64,000 nucleotides of DNA, taken from assembly GCA_015227615.1 (NCBI GenBank), contig JAALGZ010000078.1, forward strand, positions 34,990 through 98,989. Direction: 5' to 3'. This document shows, in pieces, positions 22,526 through 34,200 of this stretch; the stretch's first letter is position 1; each line of letters starts with the position of its first letter. The notes below the pieces were generated by a model. It worked only from the letters and a program-made list of their open reading frames with translations, was not told the DNA's origin and ran no database searches. The position numbers and the translations under genes are program-made. Origin of the DNA: Labyrinthula sp. Ha. Lineage: Eukaryota; Sar; Bigyra; Labyrinthulida; Labyrinthulaceae.

Positions 22526-25500
22526 ATTGGAAACCATTTATTTTTGTTTTAACAGGTAGTTTATTTTTTTATCAGCTTTTTTTTTGTTTAAATTAAATTT
22601 TTAATTAGTTAGGTTTCTTTTTTTGAGTATTAATATTCCTTTATCAAATACAAAAGAGAAAATGAGTTTGCGAAATAGGTTAGATATAGAAAAATAATTG
22701 CTTCTTTCCAATGATATTTGAAAAATCTTTAATTGTGCAGTATAAAAACCTCAATGTTGAAACTGAATCCAATACTGACACCAGATTTATATTAAATTGA
22801 AAGTTATCATTAAAACATAGTGAATTTTTGTTCTTACTTGGAGTATGCTAGTTCTAGTTATTAGCTTAAGAACCATTTTTCCATTTAAGGAAGATTAATC
22901 AAGTTTCATGAAAAATAATGCTAATTTTTTTGAGAGAAGAAGAATTTAAAAGTATATATCTTTTCCATATACGTTGCTGATATATTAAAAAAATTGATCA
23001 ATAGAAAAAGTCTACACGAACAATAATATAATTCTTACTTTGTGAGTGGACATGATGGCTCCAAACTATAACCTTTCTTGAAGATCTTTATGATAGGTAT
23101 AATTAAAGTTAACCTTCTAATACCTGTTTTTCTTATTAAATTGGTAGCTTTGTTTTTTTTAGTAGAAACTTCAAGTAATAGCAACAAATACTTTAGTTTT
23201 TCTTGGTTAACTATGCAAATATTCTGTAGTCTAAGAGTAATAATGAAATAGTACTAACCACATGAAGTACGCTAAAAACATATGATAGCTTTTTATAAAA
23301 TACTGATGTTTTATCAAAGCAGCTATTTTCTTTTTTTTAACAGAATTTAATAAATTTATGAAGATGCATTTTGCCCTGCAAAGAACACCTAAATTAAATT
23401 ATTGAACTTCAAACAACAATAACTGAAATTTTTTCACTATTCAAAATAAGTTTTGGTAAATATTTTTATTAGTCAATTGATTTTTGCAAAACTTCTAGAT
23501 TTGGCAGAACAGTCGGTAATGCTTTTCAAGACTTCTTACAAAGGTAAGGAAACTTGTGATTAAACCTAAAAAGAAAGCATGAAAATTTTCTAATAATTCT
23601 CATGAAGTTAAATGATATTTTTAACTTCATTTACCCTAATGCTCTCAAGCTAATTAGTACTACTTTTAGTTCTATGCTAAAGCTAGATTCAGTACAATAG
23701 CAGTAGTATTTATCCAATCAATGCATATTCTCACTAACTAGAGCCTATAATTCCTAAGATCCTAGGCAAAAAATTCTTGATTCAACTCCATTATGTTAAC
23801 CATTACTGCGTTCGCTCACTTTAAAATTGACGACTCCCATTATTCTTGTCGCATCTTTATCCCATTATATTGTAATGTGAATGATAGGTTGTCCTAATTT
23901 ATGTTCGTTACTTGAAAATAAAGGAAAATAGCATGTAGAGCATAAGATCAGCTAGAGTTAATCTGCGAAGTTAATGTAAGATGTAATTAGACATTAAATG
24001 CACTCGCAGCTTTGAGCACAAATGAAAAGTATGGTCAAAGCTCCTTCTAGGTAAGAAACAAATATCGCTTTGACCTGATTGTAACAAAGACAAAATAAGT
24101 ATTCGTAACGAAACTAAAACAAATTAAGCTAATTAAATTTGAATTCTAAGTTAAATGTACTAGATTTCTTGTACTTAACCAACTAGAGCAGAAATAGCTA
24201 AGCTAAATATTAGTAAAATAATGAGTTAACTGATTTCAAAAATTAACCAGGGGGCCAATGAACATTATCTGTTAAGTCTAGTCCACTAATTAAAGAAGCC
24301 GAGTAGCTTGGGCTAGATTCATTAATAAAGGTAGTTAAGCCAATCAGCCCTTAACACATAAATAGCTGTCCACAAAGATATCTATAAGGAGCAGTTACTT
24401 TTCAATTATTAATGCACCTTAGATGCTAATATTGTTACCTATTGCTACATCCCAAAGTTTAGTTTATTTGGAATAATTTAATATTTGTGATTATATATTT
24501 AAAGCTAATCGATGCCTAGTATACTCTCCAAATGCTCTTTAAGAAATGGATTGAATATTCAAGATAGCATTTGTTCTTGTCTTACCTCTAACTTGTTATG
24601 CACACTGATCCTTGTTATTCCATTGATGGCTCCAGAGCTAATATACATTGTTCATATCATCAAGGCTTTTGATTTTTCTTGCTAGTCTTATTTTTGTAAG
24701 TTATGAAGGGTTGGTCCGAAAAATATGATACATATGAATTGTTGAATATGAGAGAGCTCTATCCTATCTATAGTGCTTAGTAACACTGTCTCCGGGAAAT
24801 ATATAATATGTAGCATTATAGGCAATTTTGGTTATTAATATTTTATAGATTTCCAGAGTTGGAAAAGGAATTCGCTCTGGGTTTTTCATTTCAAATCTGA
24901 ATCTGTTTGCTAATACCGATATTCTACCGCTACTTCAATGTTTTAAATTATTTTTGCATAAAAATTTATGGAAATTGTTATGAGGAAAGCGTCAAAATTA
25001 ACATACTATTCACCCATTCCTGTAGCTAGACGTGCCGGTCTCACCTGTCTGCCTCAGCGCACAAGGTAAATTTACTGAAATCTAGCGTGAGCTGAATAAA
25101 ATATTAATTGAATAATTGGGACTTGAATTTTTTGCGTTTTGGAAGACTGAATAAGAATCTTTGAGGTTTTTCAACATTTCCTCTTCATTATCATCTTTTT
25201 TCATCCAGAAAACTGGAATCACTCTCTCCACCATGTCCCAAGCATGCATTTTACTTTTATAATTCTTAAAATTTCTACCTACCAGCTCTCTATCTTTAGT
25301 AGCTATTGATTAGGACATTAAATTTATATTATTGTAGGTAAACCTTTTTTTTCGTAATCTTTTCAATAATTAACTGATTGTTAATTCGATCCTACATATC
25401 AAGAAAAAAAATAGGATTTTGGTTTATATTAAATGATTCAGACGATGTGCTGATTTGCTTTGAACAAAGAATAACTTGTAATATTATTTCGCGAAAACTC

Positions 25501-28500
25501 GTAAACGAAAAGAAATAACTAGTTGGAGAAATAACTAGTTTTATACGCATTATTGCTAATAGGTAGTATAAGCAGTTTTATCAACTTAATGGAGGAAGAC
25601 CCAAGTGCTCAGAGTAACTATCATCGTCATGTATAGTAAATTAGATATAATATATATTATGCTCTCTAGCTTCGGTGATATTGTTGTCATCTTTCCTGGC
25701 ATCTTCCTACATATTCCTCTGGTTCTTTATGATTTGAAAATTGTTTTTCTGTAGAAGGTACGAGCATGTTCCATTGTGGCCTAGAAGTGCTGCACAAAGG
25801 CATCTGGTTTTATTAATTCTTAACTTATTAATAAAAATTTTGCCCGTATTCCTCTGATTGATTGATTCTGATGTTTTCCCAACCGTCTTGGTTGATTATT
25901 GTTAATCAAATGATTTTCAATAATGAGCTGAACCACACGCCGTTGGGCCAGACGACTAAGAAATCTATATTTCATCCTGTCAAATTATGAAACACTTCAA
26001 AATGCGGGGCACATGATCCTACTGTATCCTATAACTGGAATATTTCTAGGGTGTATAGCCTTGTTATATGGATGTTGATACGGTGTAGAGTCAAAATATA
26101 TGTTCCTGAGATTTTTGGCCCAAGGACGTGTGTTCCAGTTTGTTGTTGATAAACAGTTTAAAACTAGACTCAGTTAATAAAAATTAAAAACCCACTTCTT
26201 TTATTTATTATCAGAAACAATGCAATTATTATAGAATTATTGATAACTTTTATCAAGTTCGATGCCTACTAGAAGGTAAATGATTAGAGTGGTACTTAAA
26301 GTCAGCCTCAGCACAAGAGCACTAAACCTCGGCTGAAAAGTTATGCAAGTTGATTAAATTCTTTTACATTAAAACAAAGAAGCCAGTCAGCCTGCATAAT
26401 TTTTTTCGGATTTTTCATACACCAAGAACGCACCAAGAACACTTGCTCACACTCACTTAAATCACCTATCTGGGATACAAGATTACACGTTCCTCGGTAT
26501 TTCGTACCCTTTCAAGCATTTCACTGTTTCATAACTGGCAAAGTTTATGCGAAATAATACTATTCACCATAGATAATCTGAAATACCACAGCACAATCAT
26601 AGATATTAAACTCTGCGCCTCTTGGTTAACACTAACTGAAAACATATTGAGCGCTTAGTTTTATGAGAAGTATTCTAACACCTATATTTCTTCCATTTAG
26701 AGCAACAGCCAACTTCAACTTCGCTACTACCTTAGGAGTTTGTTGACTACGACATTCAATTCAGTTAATCTACTGTCATTAAATATTCAGCAAAGAGCGC
26801 ATTGGCTTTAGTTTCACCTTCTTGTTTCCAGAATAATTTAGGAGATGCTGTTTGATGCCGGTTTTGTTGAATTCTAATAACCAACTTAATTCAGTTAATT
26901 CAAGTAAAATTAGTGATGCTATTAAGATGATTTTCTTTTTGTTTATGTACATCGTGGAGAGGAATTCTTTAAGCTCCACACCTTGCAATTGAACATAGTC
27001 GAACAAACCTTATAACAAACTTTGCAGTTTTTTATTCCTAGGAAGTAACATTGTTGAAGGCATTAGAATCCAAAGTGAAGTAAATACGAATAGCTTCAAT
27101 ATAAAAAGACTTTCCATATTGTCAATAGACATAATTCATCAAGGTTTGCTGAAGATTTTAAATGAAAAATATAATGAAACTTGTATTTTTTTTTAAACGC
27201 TAAATACTATTGGTCCGCATTTTTCAGCAAGTTTTGCGTTCGAACTTACTCTTGGCGAGTTTGTTTAGAATTTGTGGTGAAAATAACATATCAAATACAT
27301 AAAGCTGTGTTGTAATATTAAATGTAGGTATTTCAGAATGAATTCCAGTGTGAGATTTTGTATAATGATTCGATCGCTCTTTCCCAGACATGGTTTCTTA
27401 ATGGTGCAGATATCGCTTACCGTAATGTTTTTTCTCTGATCCCTATCGCGGTAGCTCTAGTAGGAATCTCTAACGTTACGTTGTTGTAACATAACGGTAA
27501 AGGATCTTGCTAGGAAACTGGGCCTCCAAAAACCAACTAGTGCTCTAACGGAATAACTGATATGGCTGGTTATGAAATTTCCAAAACAATAGAGACACTG
27601 TGCTACCGTGACAGAGTATTTCGATAAGAAACTCTACGCACAGCAATCAATCATCAATACAAGATCTTATCTACTTAATTTCTAATACTACAAAGCCATT
27701 ATCAACTAGACTTGTGCCATAGCAGAATTAACATATATTCAAACAATTGAATTCATACAAAATTATTTCTATTGAATTCAGCTGGGTTGAATGAAGAGTT
27801 TGCTTCCTGGTCCGTCAGATTTGTACCTTTTGAAAATCGAGGCATATATCATCTGAAGGCCTTCGATATGATTTCTAATCTTTAAGTTTCGTGCTTCGTA
27901 TGACATTATTAAGTGGTCACTTTTGTAGCTAACTCTTACACAGATAACATCAATTCATGGACTGTTAAGAGCTATAGAAGAGTAACAAATAAACCTAATG
28001 TATGTGCTTATGGTAGAGTTGCTTTTGTTAATCGCTCTGGATGTGATTCACTCTAAGACCCTAACAGGACATTATACATTGTTCAACTGGGTGGAAACAT
28101 AAGTTCTTAAAAATTGTTAAATATATTAGAGGTTCAACATGTTGGCCTATCTACAAAACTTGCAAATATTGTGTTCGACGCCAAACTTCTTAAAGTAAAC
28201 TACTGCTCATAACTATGGCACAGAAGGATGAAAGTTTGTAGACCTCTATTCTAAACAATTCTGTTGTAATAGAGTAATGCTTTTATAATTTCTTTATGAT
28301 ACGAATGTTTTATCATTAAGAGAAATATATATTACCCATTTCCCGGAATTCCCGGTTCTATCCCGTTCTACTGGCCGTCAAAGAAGCACCAGGTTGCATT
28401 ACTATACGAAATAAGGACAAAATTCCACTATTCACTCCATCTATCTACAACCGATAACCGTATTTTACCGAGAAAAAACGCGAAGAAAGCTAGCCCCGGA

Positions 28501-28616
28501 AATTCAGTCGCACGACAGTCACATTTATTACTCTAAGAATCATTAACACTCAAACCAGGTTACTATAGAAGTTCACCATTCCCAAAAAGCAAAAACAATT
28601 GGGTTTAAGCAGCCAT
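22526..28616. other. Gene desert, 6.1 kb
   Basis: No supported gene. All frames are frequently closed. The open frame 26779-27006 (minus, 75 codons) has no recognisable motif. A short direct repeat at 25511-25540 is listed separately. The 28320-28616 end presumably carries the kinase promoter. Confidence 0.6.
25511..25540. repeat. Short direct repeat, 14 bp, 16-bp period
   Basis: AGAAATAACTAGTT occurs at 25511-25524 and again at 25527-25540, separated by GG. It is a likely local duplication; no mobile element ends were seen. Confidence 0.6.
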
Positions 28617-30059
28617 ATGTTTGAAAGTCGTGGAGTTTCTTTGTCACAGCTGGAAGCAAACTGTTCCGAGTTCTTGATCCCATTTCTTGACGCTCGAGCG
28701 AATTTGGTGAGTCGAAGCAGGTACCACGTAACCTTGATAAATGAAAGGCAAATAAGGGAAAAATTCGTCTTTGCAAGTCAGATTGGATCAGGCGCTTCCG
28801 CAAATATCTTTCTTTGCTACAATCACAGTTCTAGAAATCCTTTGGAACCATTTGCACTAAAGCAATTAAAGAGAAGCTCTTTTGAAGGTACACCTGATGA
28901 GTTTGAGGAACTTGTTGTTAGAGAAACAACAGCTTTAGAAGTTTTATCCAGAAACAAACCAAAATGTAGTGTATACTTCACAGAATATTTTGGGAGCTTC
29001 TTTAATGGTCCTAACAAAGATGTTTTTCTCTTGTTGGAAAACTGTGTTGGTGGTCCCTTAAATCGACTTTACGGGCATGAAGAAAAACCCAAATTTCAAG
29101 AACTGGCATCCATAGCTTCTTCATTGCTAAGTGGATTAGCATTTTTACATAAAAGTGGTTTATGCCACGGGGACATAAAATCAGCAAATATCCTGGTTAC
29201 AAATCCAGGCTTAGTGAAAATAGCTGATTTTGGGCTATGTATAAGTATGCAAAGAAATGAATATCTTCACGCACTGGGAACTTTAGATTGGGAAGCGCCT
29301 GAACTTCTTCTTCGTTCTTTGGGCTTGGACAACCAAAATCCAAATGTCTATAGGTACCTTTACGATTATAAAATCGATGTGTGGGCTGTTGGGATCCTTC
29401 TGCTAGAGCTTGTGTTAGGAAGAACACCTTTGAGCATGCTCAGAAAATCAAGTGCGGATGCGTTTAGTAATTTCATAGCACGAATGGCTGCTCATAGAAG
29501 AAAGTCCATGTACAAAGGAAGTGCGCTTGGGCTTTTTTTCTACCTTCCAAGGGATGAAAAGATGGTTATTCAAAGAAGACTGAACTCCTTGGATATTAAT
29601 CAAGTGCCCGAGAGAAATTATATTTCAGACCTTGATCTACTTTGTAAAAGATATAGTGATCTAGGTATGAACAGGAAACACCTGCTTCAGCTTCTCACTC
29701 GCTCACAACAGTTTGGAACTATTCCTGATCCTGCTTCAAGCCCAGCAGCTTCTTCAATCCCAAAGTTGCGCACATGGAACCAACTTTTTGATCTCATCTC
29801 TCTTTGCTTATTTTGTAATTATCGAAGACGTCCTTCTGCTGAAGCTCTCTTGAAGCATTGCTTTATTCGATCAACCTCAAGAGAATGGAAAGGTCTGGAA
29901 GTTAATATACAACAAATTCGAGTTATGTATAAATCAAGAAAACAAAGAAAATTAATAAACAAGAGATTTCGGTGTTCGTTAACTCTCGCACCTATTCAAA
30001 ATTTGATTCAAAAAAGGCTAATCAAACAGAAAACAAAATTATTCCGTAAGTTAAGTTAG
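28617..30059 (+). CDS. Serine/threonine protein kinase with HGD catalytic loop
   Basis: 480 residues from the first ATG; the frame is open 18 nt further back only to a TTG. The kinase domain spans about residues 50-430. It has a glycine-rich loop GSGASANIFLC near 57, Lys82 in FALKQLK, HGDIKSANIL with His184-Gly185-Asp186, DFG at 204-206, a WEAPELL segment and DVWAVGILLLELVLG. Lys, catalytic Asp, Asn and DFG are all present, so it should be active; the usual HRD arginine is Gly. An insert of about 110 residues lies between the G and H helices. The C-terminal 45 residues are very basic. HGD loops occur in NEK- and MAP3K-like kinases, but the group is uncertain. Substrate unknown. Confidence 0.85.
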   Translation: MFESRGVSLSQLEANCSEFLIPFLDARANLVSRSRYHVTLINERQIREKFVFASQIGSGASANIFLCYNHSSRNPLEPFALKQLKRSSFEGTPDEFEELVVRETTALEVLSRNKPKCSVYFTEYFGSFFNGPNKDVFLLLENCVGGPLNRLYGHEEKPKFQELASIASSLLSGLAFLHKSGLCHGDIKSANILVTNPGLVKIADFGLCISMQRNEYLHALGTLDWEAPELLLRSLGLDNQNPNVYRYLYDYKIDVWAVGILLLELVLGRTPLSMLRKSSADAFSNFIARMAAHRRKSMYKGSALGLFFYLPRDEKMVIQRRLNSLDINQVPERNYISDLDLLCKRYSDLGMNRKHLLQLLTRSQQFGTIPDPASSPAASSIPKLRTWNQLFDLISLCLFCNYRRRPSAEALLKHCFIRSTSREWKGLEVNIQQIRVMYKSRKQRKLINKRFRCSLTLAPIQNLIQKRLIKQKTKLFRKLS

Positions 30060-31235
30060 GTATGTGTATTTTTATGTTATAAGATGTACAGTAGTACAAG
30101 TGGTTAGTTTATATTTGGTTCTTTGTGTTGTTTTTGCAAAAAGTCCCTTTGAGTAAGTATATATTCTTAAACTGTCAAACCTTTGTCACTATTATTTGTT
30201 TAAAAAACTCTCTCATGTGAGAAAGAATGCACTTGCAAAATATACTTATCCTTTGAGCAAAATCCTTTCCTTCCTTATCTATTGACCGCATGCAAAGTCA
30301 TTGTCTACGACTGCCTTTCTTTTCGCATGGAAAGTGTACAGTACTGACGACATAACTATAATTTTAGAAAGAAGGATTGAGTATACCACTAATCTAATAG
30401 ATAACTTGAGGCACTCTTCTTACACTTTTTTTTTGCAGGTCTTCATATACCTCGCATGATGTTTTCTTTGGAGGTTGTCTTAAGTTTTTTCCCTGAGGTG
30501 TTGCTATCACAATTTTAATTTCTTGTACCTTACCTGACTTTTATCTATACTTGTTTTCATACACACCTATTATAGTTTTGGAGTATCTAATTGCTACTTC
30601 ATCCTTAACTTTGTAGATCTGCGCTTAGGTTTGAAATAATTAAACACCCTTCAATTTTATTAGCCACCAGTTTAGAACAATTCGAAGATATTAGCTAAGT
30701 GCAAACTATTAGTCTGCAATAAAGTTGAGAGCCTAATTGTCACTTGTTTTTTTGATTTTGAGCAAACTCAATCAGGTTCCTGTTTAGTTTCCACCGTATA
30801 GAAATTATTGACAGCCGTGTAGCATTCTGCTTGAACTTTAAATGAAACGGTACTACATGTTAAACTTACATACTGGGTGTTTCTGCTTGAGCTATATCAG
30901 GCACTATGGTCGAACAGCAGGTTAGAAAATCAAACACGTCATGTTATAAAGTCACCAATGTTGCATCTTCGCAGTTTTTTAAGTTGGATATTTGAAGTTG
31001 CTTAGCTATTCAAGACAGGCGGGAGATTAGTTGCATTAGTCTTTGTTCTTGTGCCCAGCAAATGGACTCAGTAATTAAGTAAATAGAAACAAACTCGGAC
31101 CGACATGGCCTTTGGTCGCACAAAACATTTCTCTCACTAGTTACCCAGCACCTAGCAGGAACAAAAGAGGAATATTTTTTGATATGTAGATAAAACAAAT
31201 CTAAATAGATTCTTACAATTAAACTAACGCAAAAG
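30060..31235. other. Intergenic region, 1.2 kb
   Basis: Lies between the stop of the kinase gene (plus) and the stop of the LRR protein gene (minus), so it holds both 3' ends. No gene, RNA or repeat was recognised. Confidence 0.6.
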
Positions 31236-34200
31236 CTAAGCAGTTGGTTTAATGAAATGTTCCTTAGGCACAGGATGCTCCATCTTATACGATGCTTGCC
31301 TCACAACTTCTGTCATAGTAGCTTCAAACTGCCATATATCTTTCTTTGCTTTGAAATAAGGCAAGTAGTTGTCTTTGTTCTTCAACTGGGCCTTCAACTT
31401 AACTGGACAGAAATCATCAATTTCTTTATTTACTGCAGCGGAACCTGGCTTGAAACCTGGGCCAGAAAGCAACAACAGCACAAATTCACCATCTTCACGT
31501 TTCTCAACTGCATTCTTCAAGAAGAATGAGTACCTCTTGAAGATCCCTGGAGTACAGAAAAGAACCACAACAAGCTCACCGTCACTTCTTTCTACATTCA
31601 AAACTCTATCCTTCACCTTTTGTGCTTTTGTATAACGACCACCTGTTTTCATATATTTCTCTGTTTCTTTCTTAAGATTGTATGATGTTTTCACCTTACT
31701 AAAAACTTTATTTCTATAGTCAAGTGGGTCCTTGTGTTCTTCCTCAGACAACTTATTCCAAGTTGAAGGGCTTTCTAATGCAGAAGCAACTTCAGCAACT
31801 CCGTTAGCAATTTCTTCATAGATACTTGGCCCAGAAAGAACAAAAACTCTAGCTGCTCCTTTCTTCTCACGCTTCGCTGGCAAGAAATACAGACCCATAA
31901 ACTTATCCTTGTGCTCCTCCATTTTCTTTGCTTGCAGATCTCCTCCTCCATCGAGGTAGTTCTTTCCACCCATTGAACCAGCCTCGTAAGGTGTGAGCTT
32001 TCCTAAACGTACCAACTTTCCACCAATCAGCATTTTGTCCAGCATGGAAGGCAAAAGGAAACTCTCAGGCTGATACTTGATAGGATCTTGGATATAGGAC
32101 AGAATCATAGGATGCACCTTCTCATTTAGAAATATGTTCCAAGAGTCAAACAAGTCATCAAACATTTTGTTTAGCCCTCCTATGCCTAGCGCAGAGAGCT
32201 TGAGATTCCCGGCTCTGTCTTCCTCAGCCAAAGATTTCACGAGATATTGGAAAGAGTCACTTTGCGTCCATTTTTCTCTAATATCCTTCTTGTTAAATGT
32301 CAAGTTGTGCTTCGAAAGATTCAAATGCCCCCCAAGTAATAGGAAGCAGACACGAGCTTGGGCTCTCTCATCCTTTAGACGAAAATCCTCTGCAATGAGC
32401 AGCTGCTTCATTACACTCGGCTTGTAAAATGTCTCACTAGTTAGTAAACAGCAAATAACTCTGGCGGCTTTCACATTGTTATACAAGACCTTGTCATCTG
32501 AGGCATCAGGGTCAGAGTCTGTAGTTAAACGACAACCAAATGTAGAAAGCGTCTGCTTCAGACTTCTGATGACAGACCCAGCTTGCTCAAACTCTGTGTT
32601 GATAAGATGAACATGAGGCTGAGAAGCTTTGTATTCTTCGTGGTAAAAGGAACTTTCACTACTTGGAAGCCACTTAAGTTTGCTTGATAAAGCCTTGGTA
32701 ATGTTTGCAACATCTTTCTCCGCGCTATACTCTCCTCTGTTAACTTCAGCCATGAAAGGATGGTTTAGAATTTCATTGAAACTTGGCCTATCACCCGGTC
32801 TTCCCTGAAGACACCACTGCACCAAGGATTTTCCACATTCAATGATTTTTTCGATTTCTCCCTTATTGTAGCCTTGATCCCCCCCAAATACTCTCAGTTG
32901 GGACAGAACAAGGTCAACACGTTCTTCGTCCAGACATAACCAGTTAGCAAGCTCACCACGATCTTCGTCCAGTAGAATACTGTCATCTCTAGCCTCCATG
33001 CGAAACAGAGACGTACCTGACAGCATCTCGTACAGGACACATCCAAACTGCCAAACATCCATTTTCTCATCAGCTTCAATTTTATACTTAAGCGTGGCAT
33101 CGCTACTTAAAGTACGCTTAGCGACCTCTGGAGGATTATAAGCGGAATTCGGATCTGGAATATAAATATCTTTATGCTTCGTGCTTCTTGTCATGTCAGT
33201 CAAAACCCACTTACCAGGCATAAGTTCAACTCCATTGTCTAAATCAGGGAGTTCATCACCAACACGCAACACAATGTTTCTTGGTTTGACATTTCCATGA
33301 ATTCTAGGTTCTTTTAAGAGCTCCCTCTTGTTAACTATATCTGCGTCAACAATGTTCTTAATCCATTTTCTGTCATTAAACTTTGAAAGAGATTCACAGA
33401 GCATCTTCAAAATGATGCGACTTTTCTCCAAGTCACGCCCTCCAGCTATGGACTGGTTATCTAAAACTGTCTTAAGATCGGTCTTGTACATAGTCGAAAA
33501 TGTAGGTACCAGTTTATCATCCGTAAGTGCCTGTTCGCGATGATGAAGCTGACTAATCTGAGCCCAATAATTGATATCCAAAGTTGCATTTACCCTTTTC
33601 AATATCATGTTCTCAACTTTGATGAAAGATTTACTGTCATCAATATAACTAGTTGGGCTTTCCATGAAGGAATTGTGAGCATCAAAGTCGTTTTGAGCTA
33701 ACTTCTGGTCCTCCTGTGGTGAGGTCCTTGCAATCTGGCGCATATAAAAAAATCTTTCGCTGTCATCATATTCTTCTGTGAGTAGGAGGTCTTCTACTTT
33801 GGATACCCTAATATAGCGGGATTTATAAATTGAATCAACAATAAGAAACCTGAAAAGAACAAGGTCCTTTGCCTCAGCGTATCTTTTCACAAACTTATCC
33901 TTACTTTGCAGACAGAGGTCTCTGTAGGTTAAACCAGAGGCAGCAATCATTTGCTCTAAAAACACGGGAGATTTGGTGCGCACAGTTCCAATCCCTATAT
34001 TCTTATCTTTTCTTCGTTGCTTAGAGTTATGGGCTTTTGTATAAGCATGAGCAGGAAAAACGTTCAGAAACTGTCTAACTGGGTCAAGCAATGGACTCTT
34101 GCCATACTTGAGAACAGCTTCAAACATGGTTAACCCACCACTTACAGCCGAAGTTTGTGGCATTAATTGCTCCCAAAATAACTTTATATCGTCTGCCACC

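Noticed and set aside
26305-26345. tRNA-like run containing CAGCCTCAGC and CTCGGCTG
   Set aside because: No acceptor stem, anticodon arm or T-loop could be folded in the right spacing; likewise for a GGTTCGAAT near 17926.
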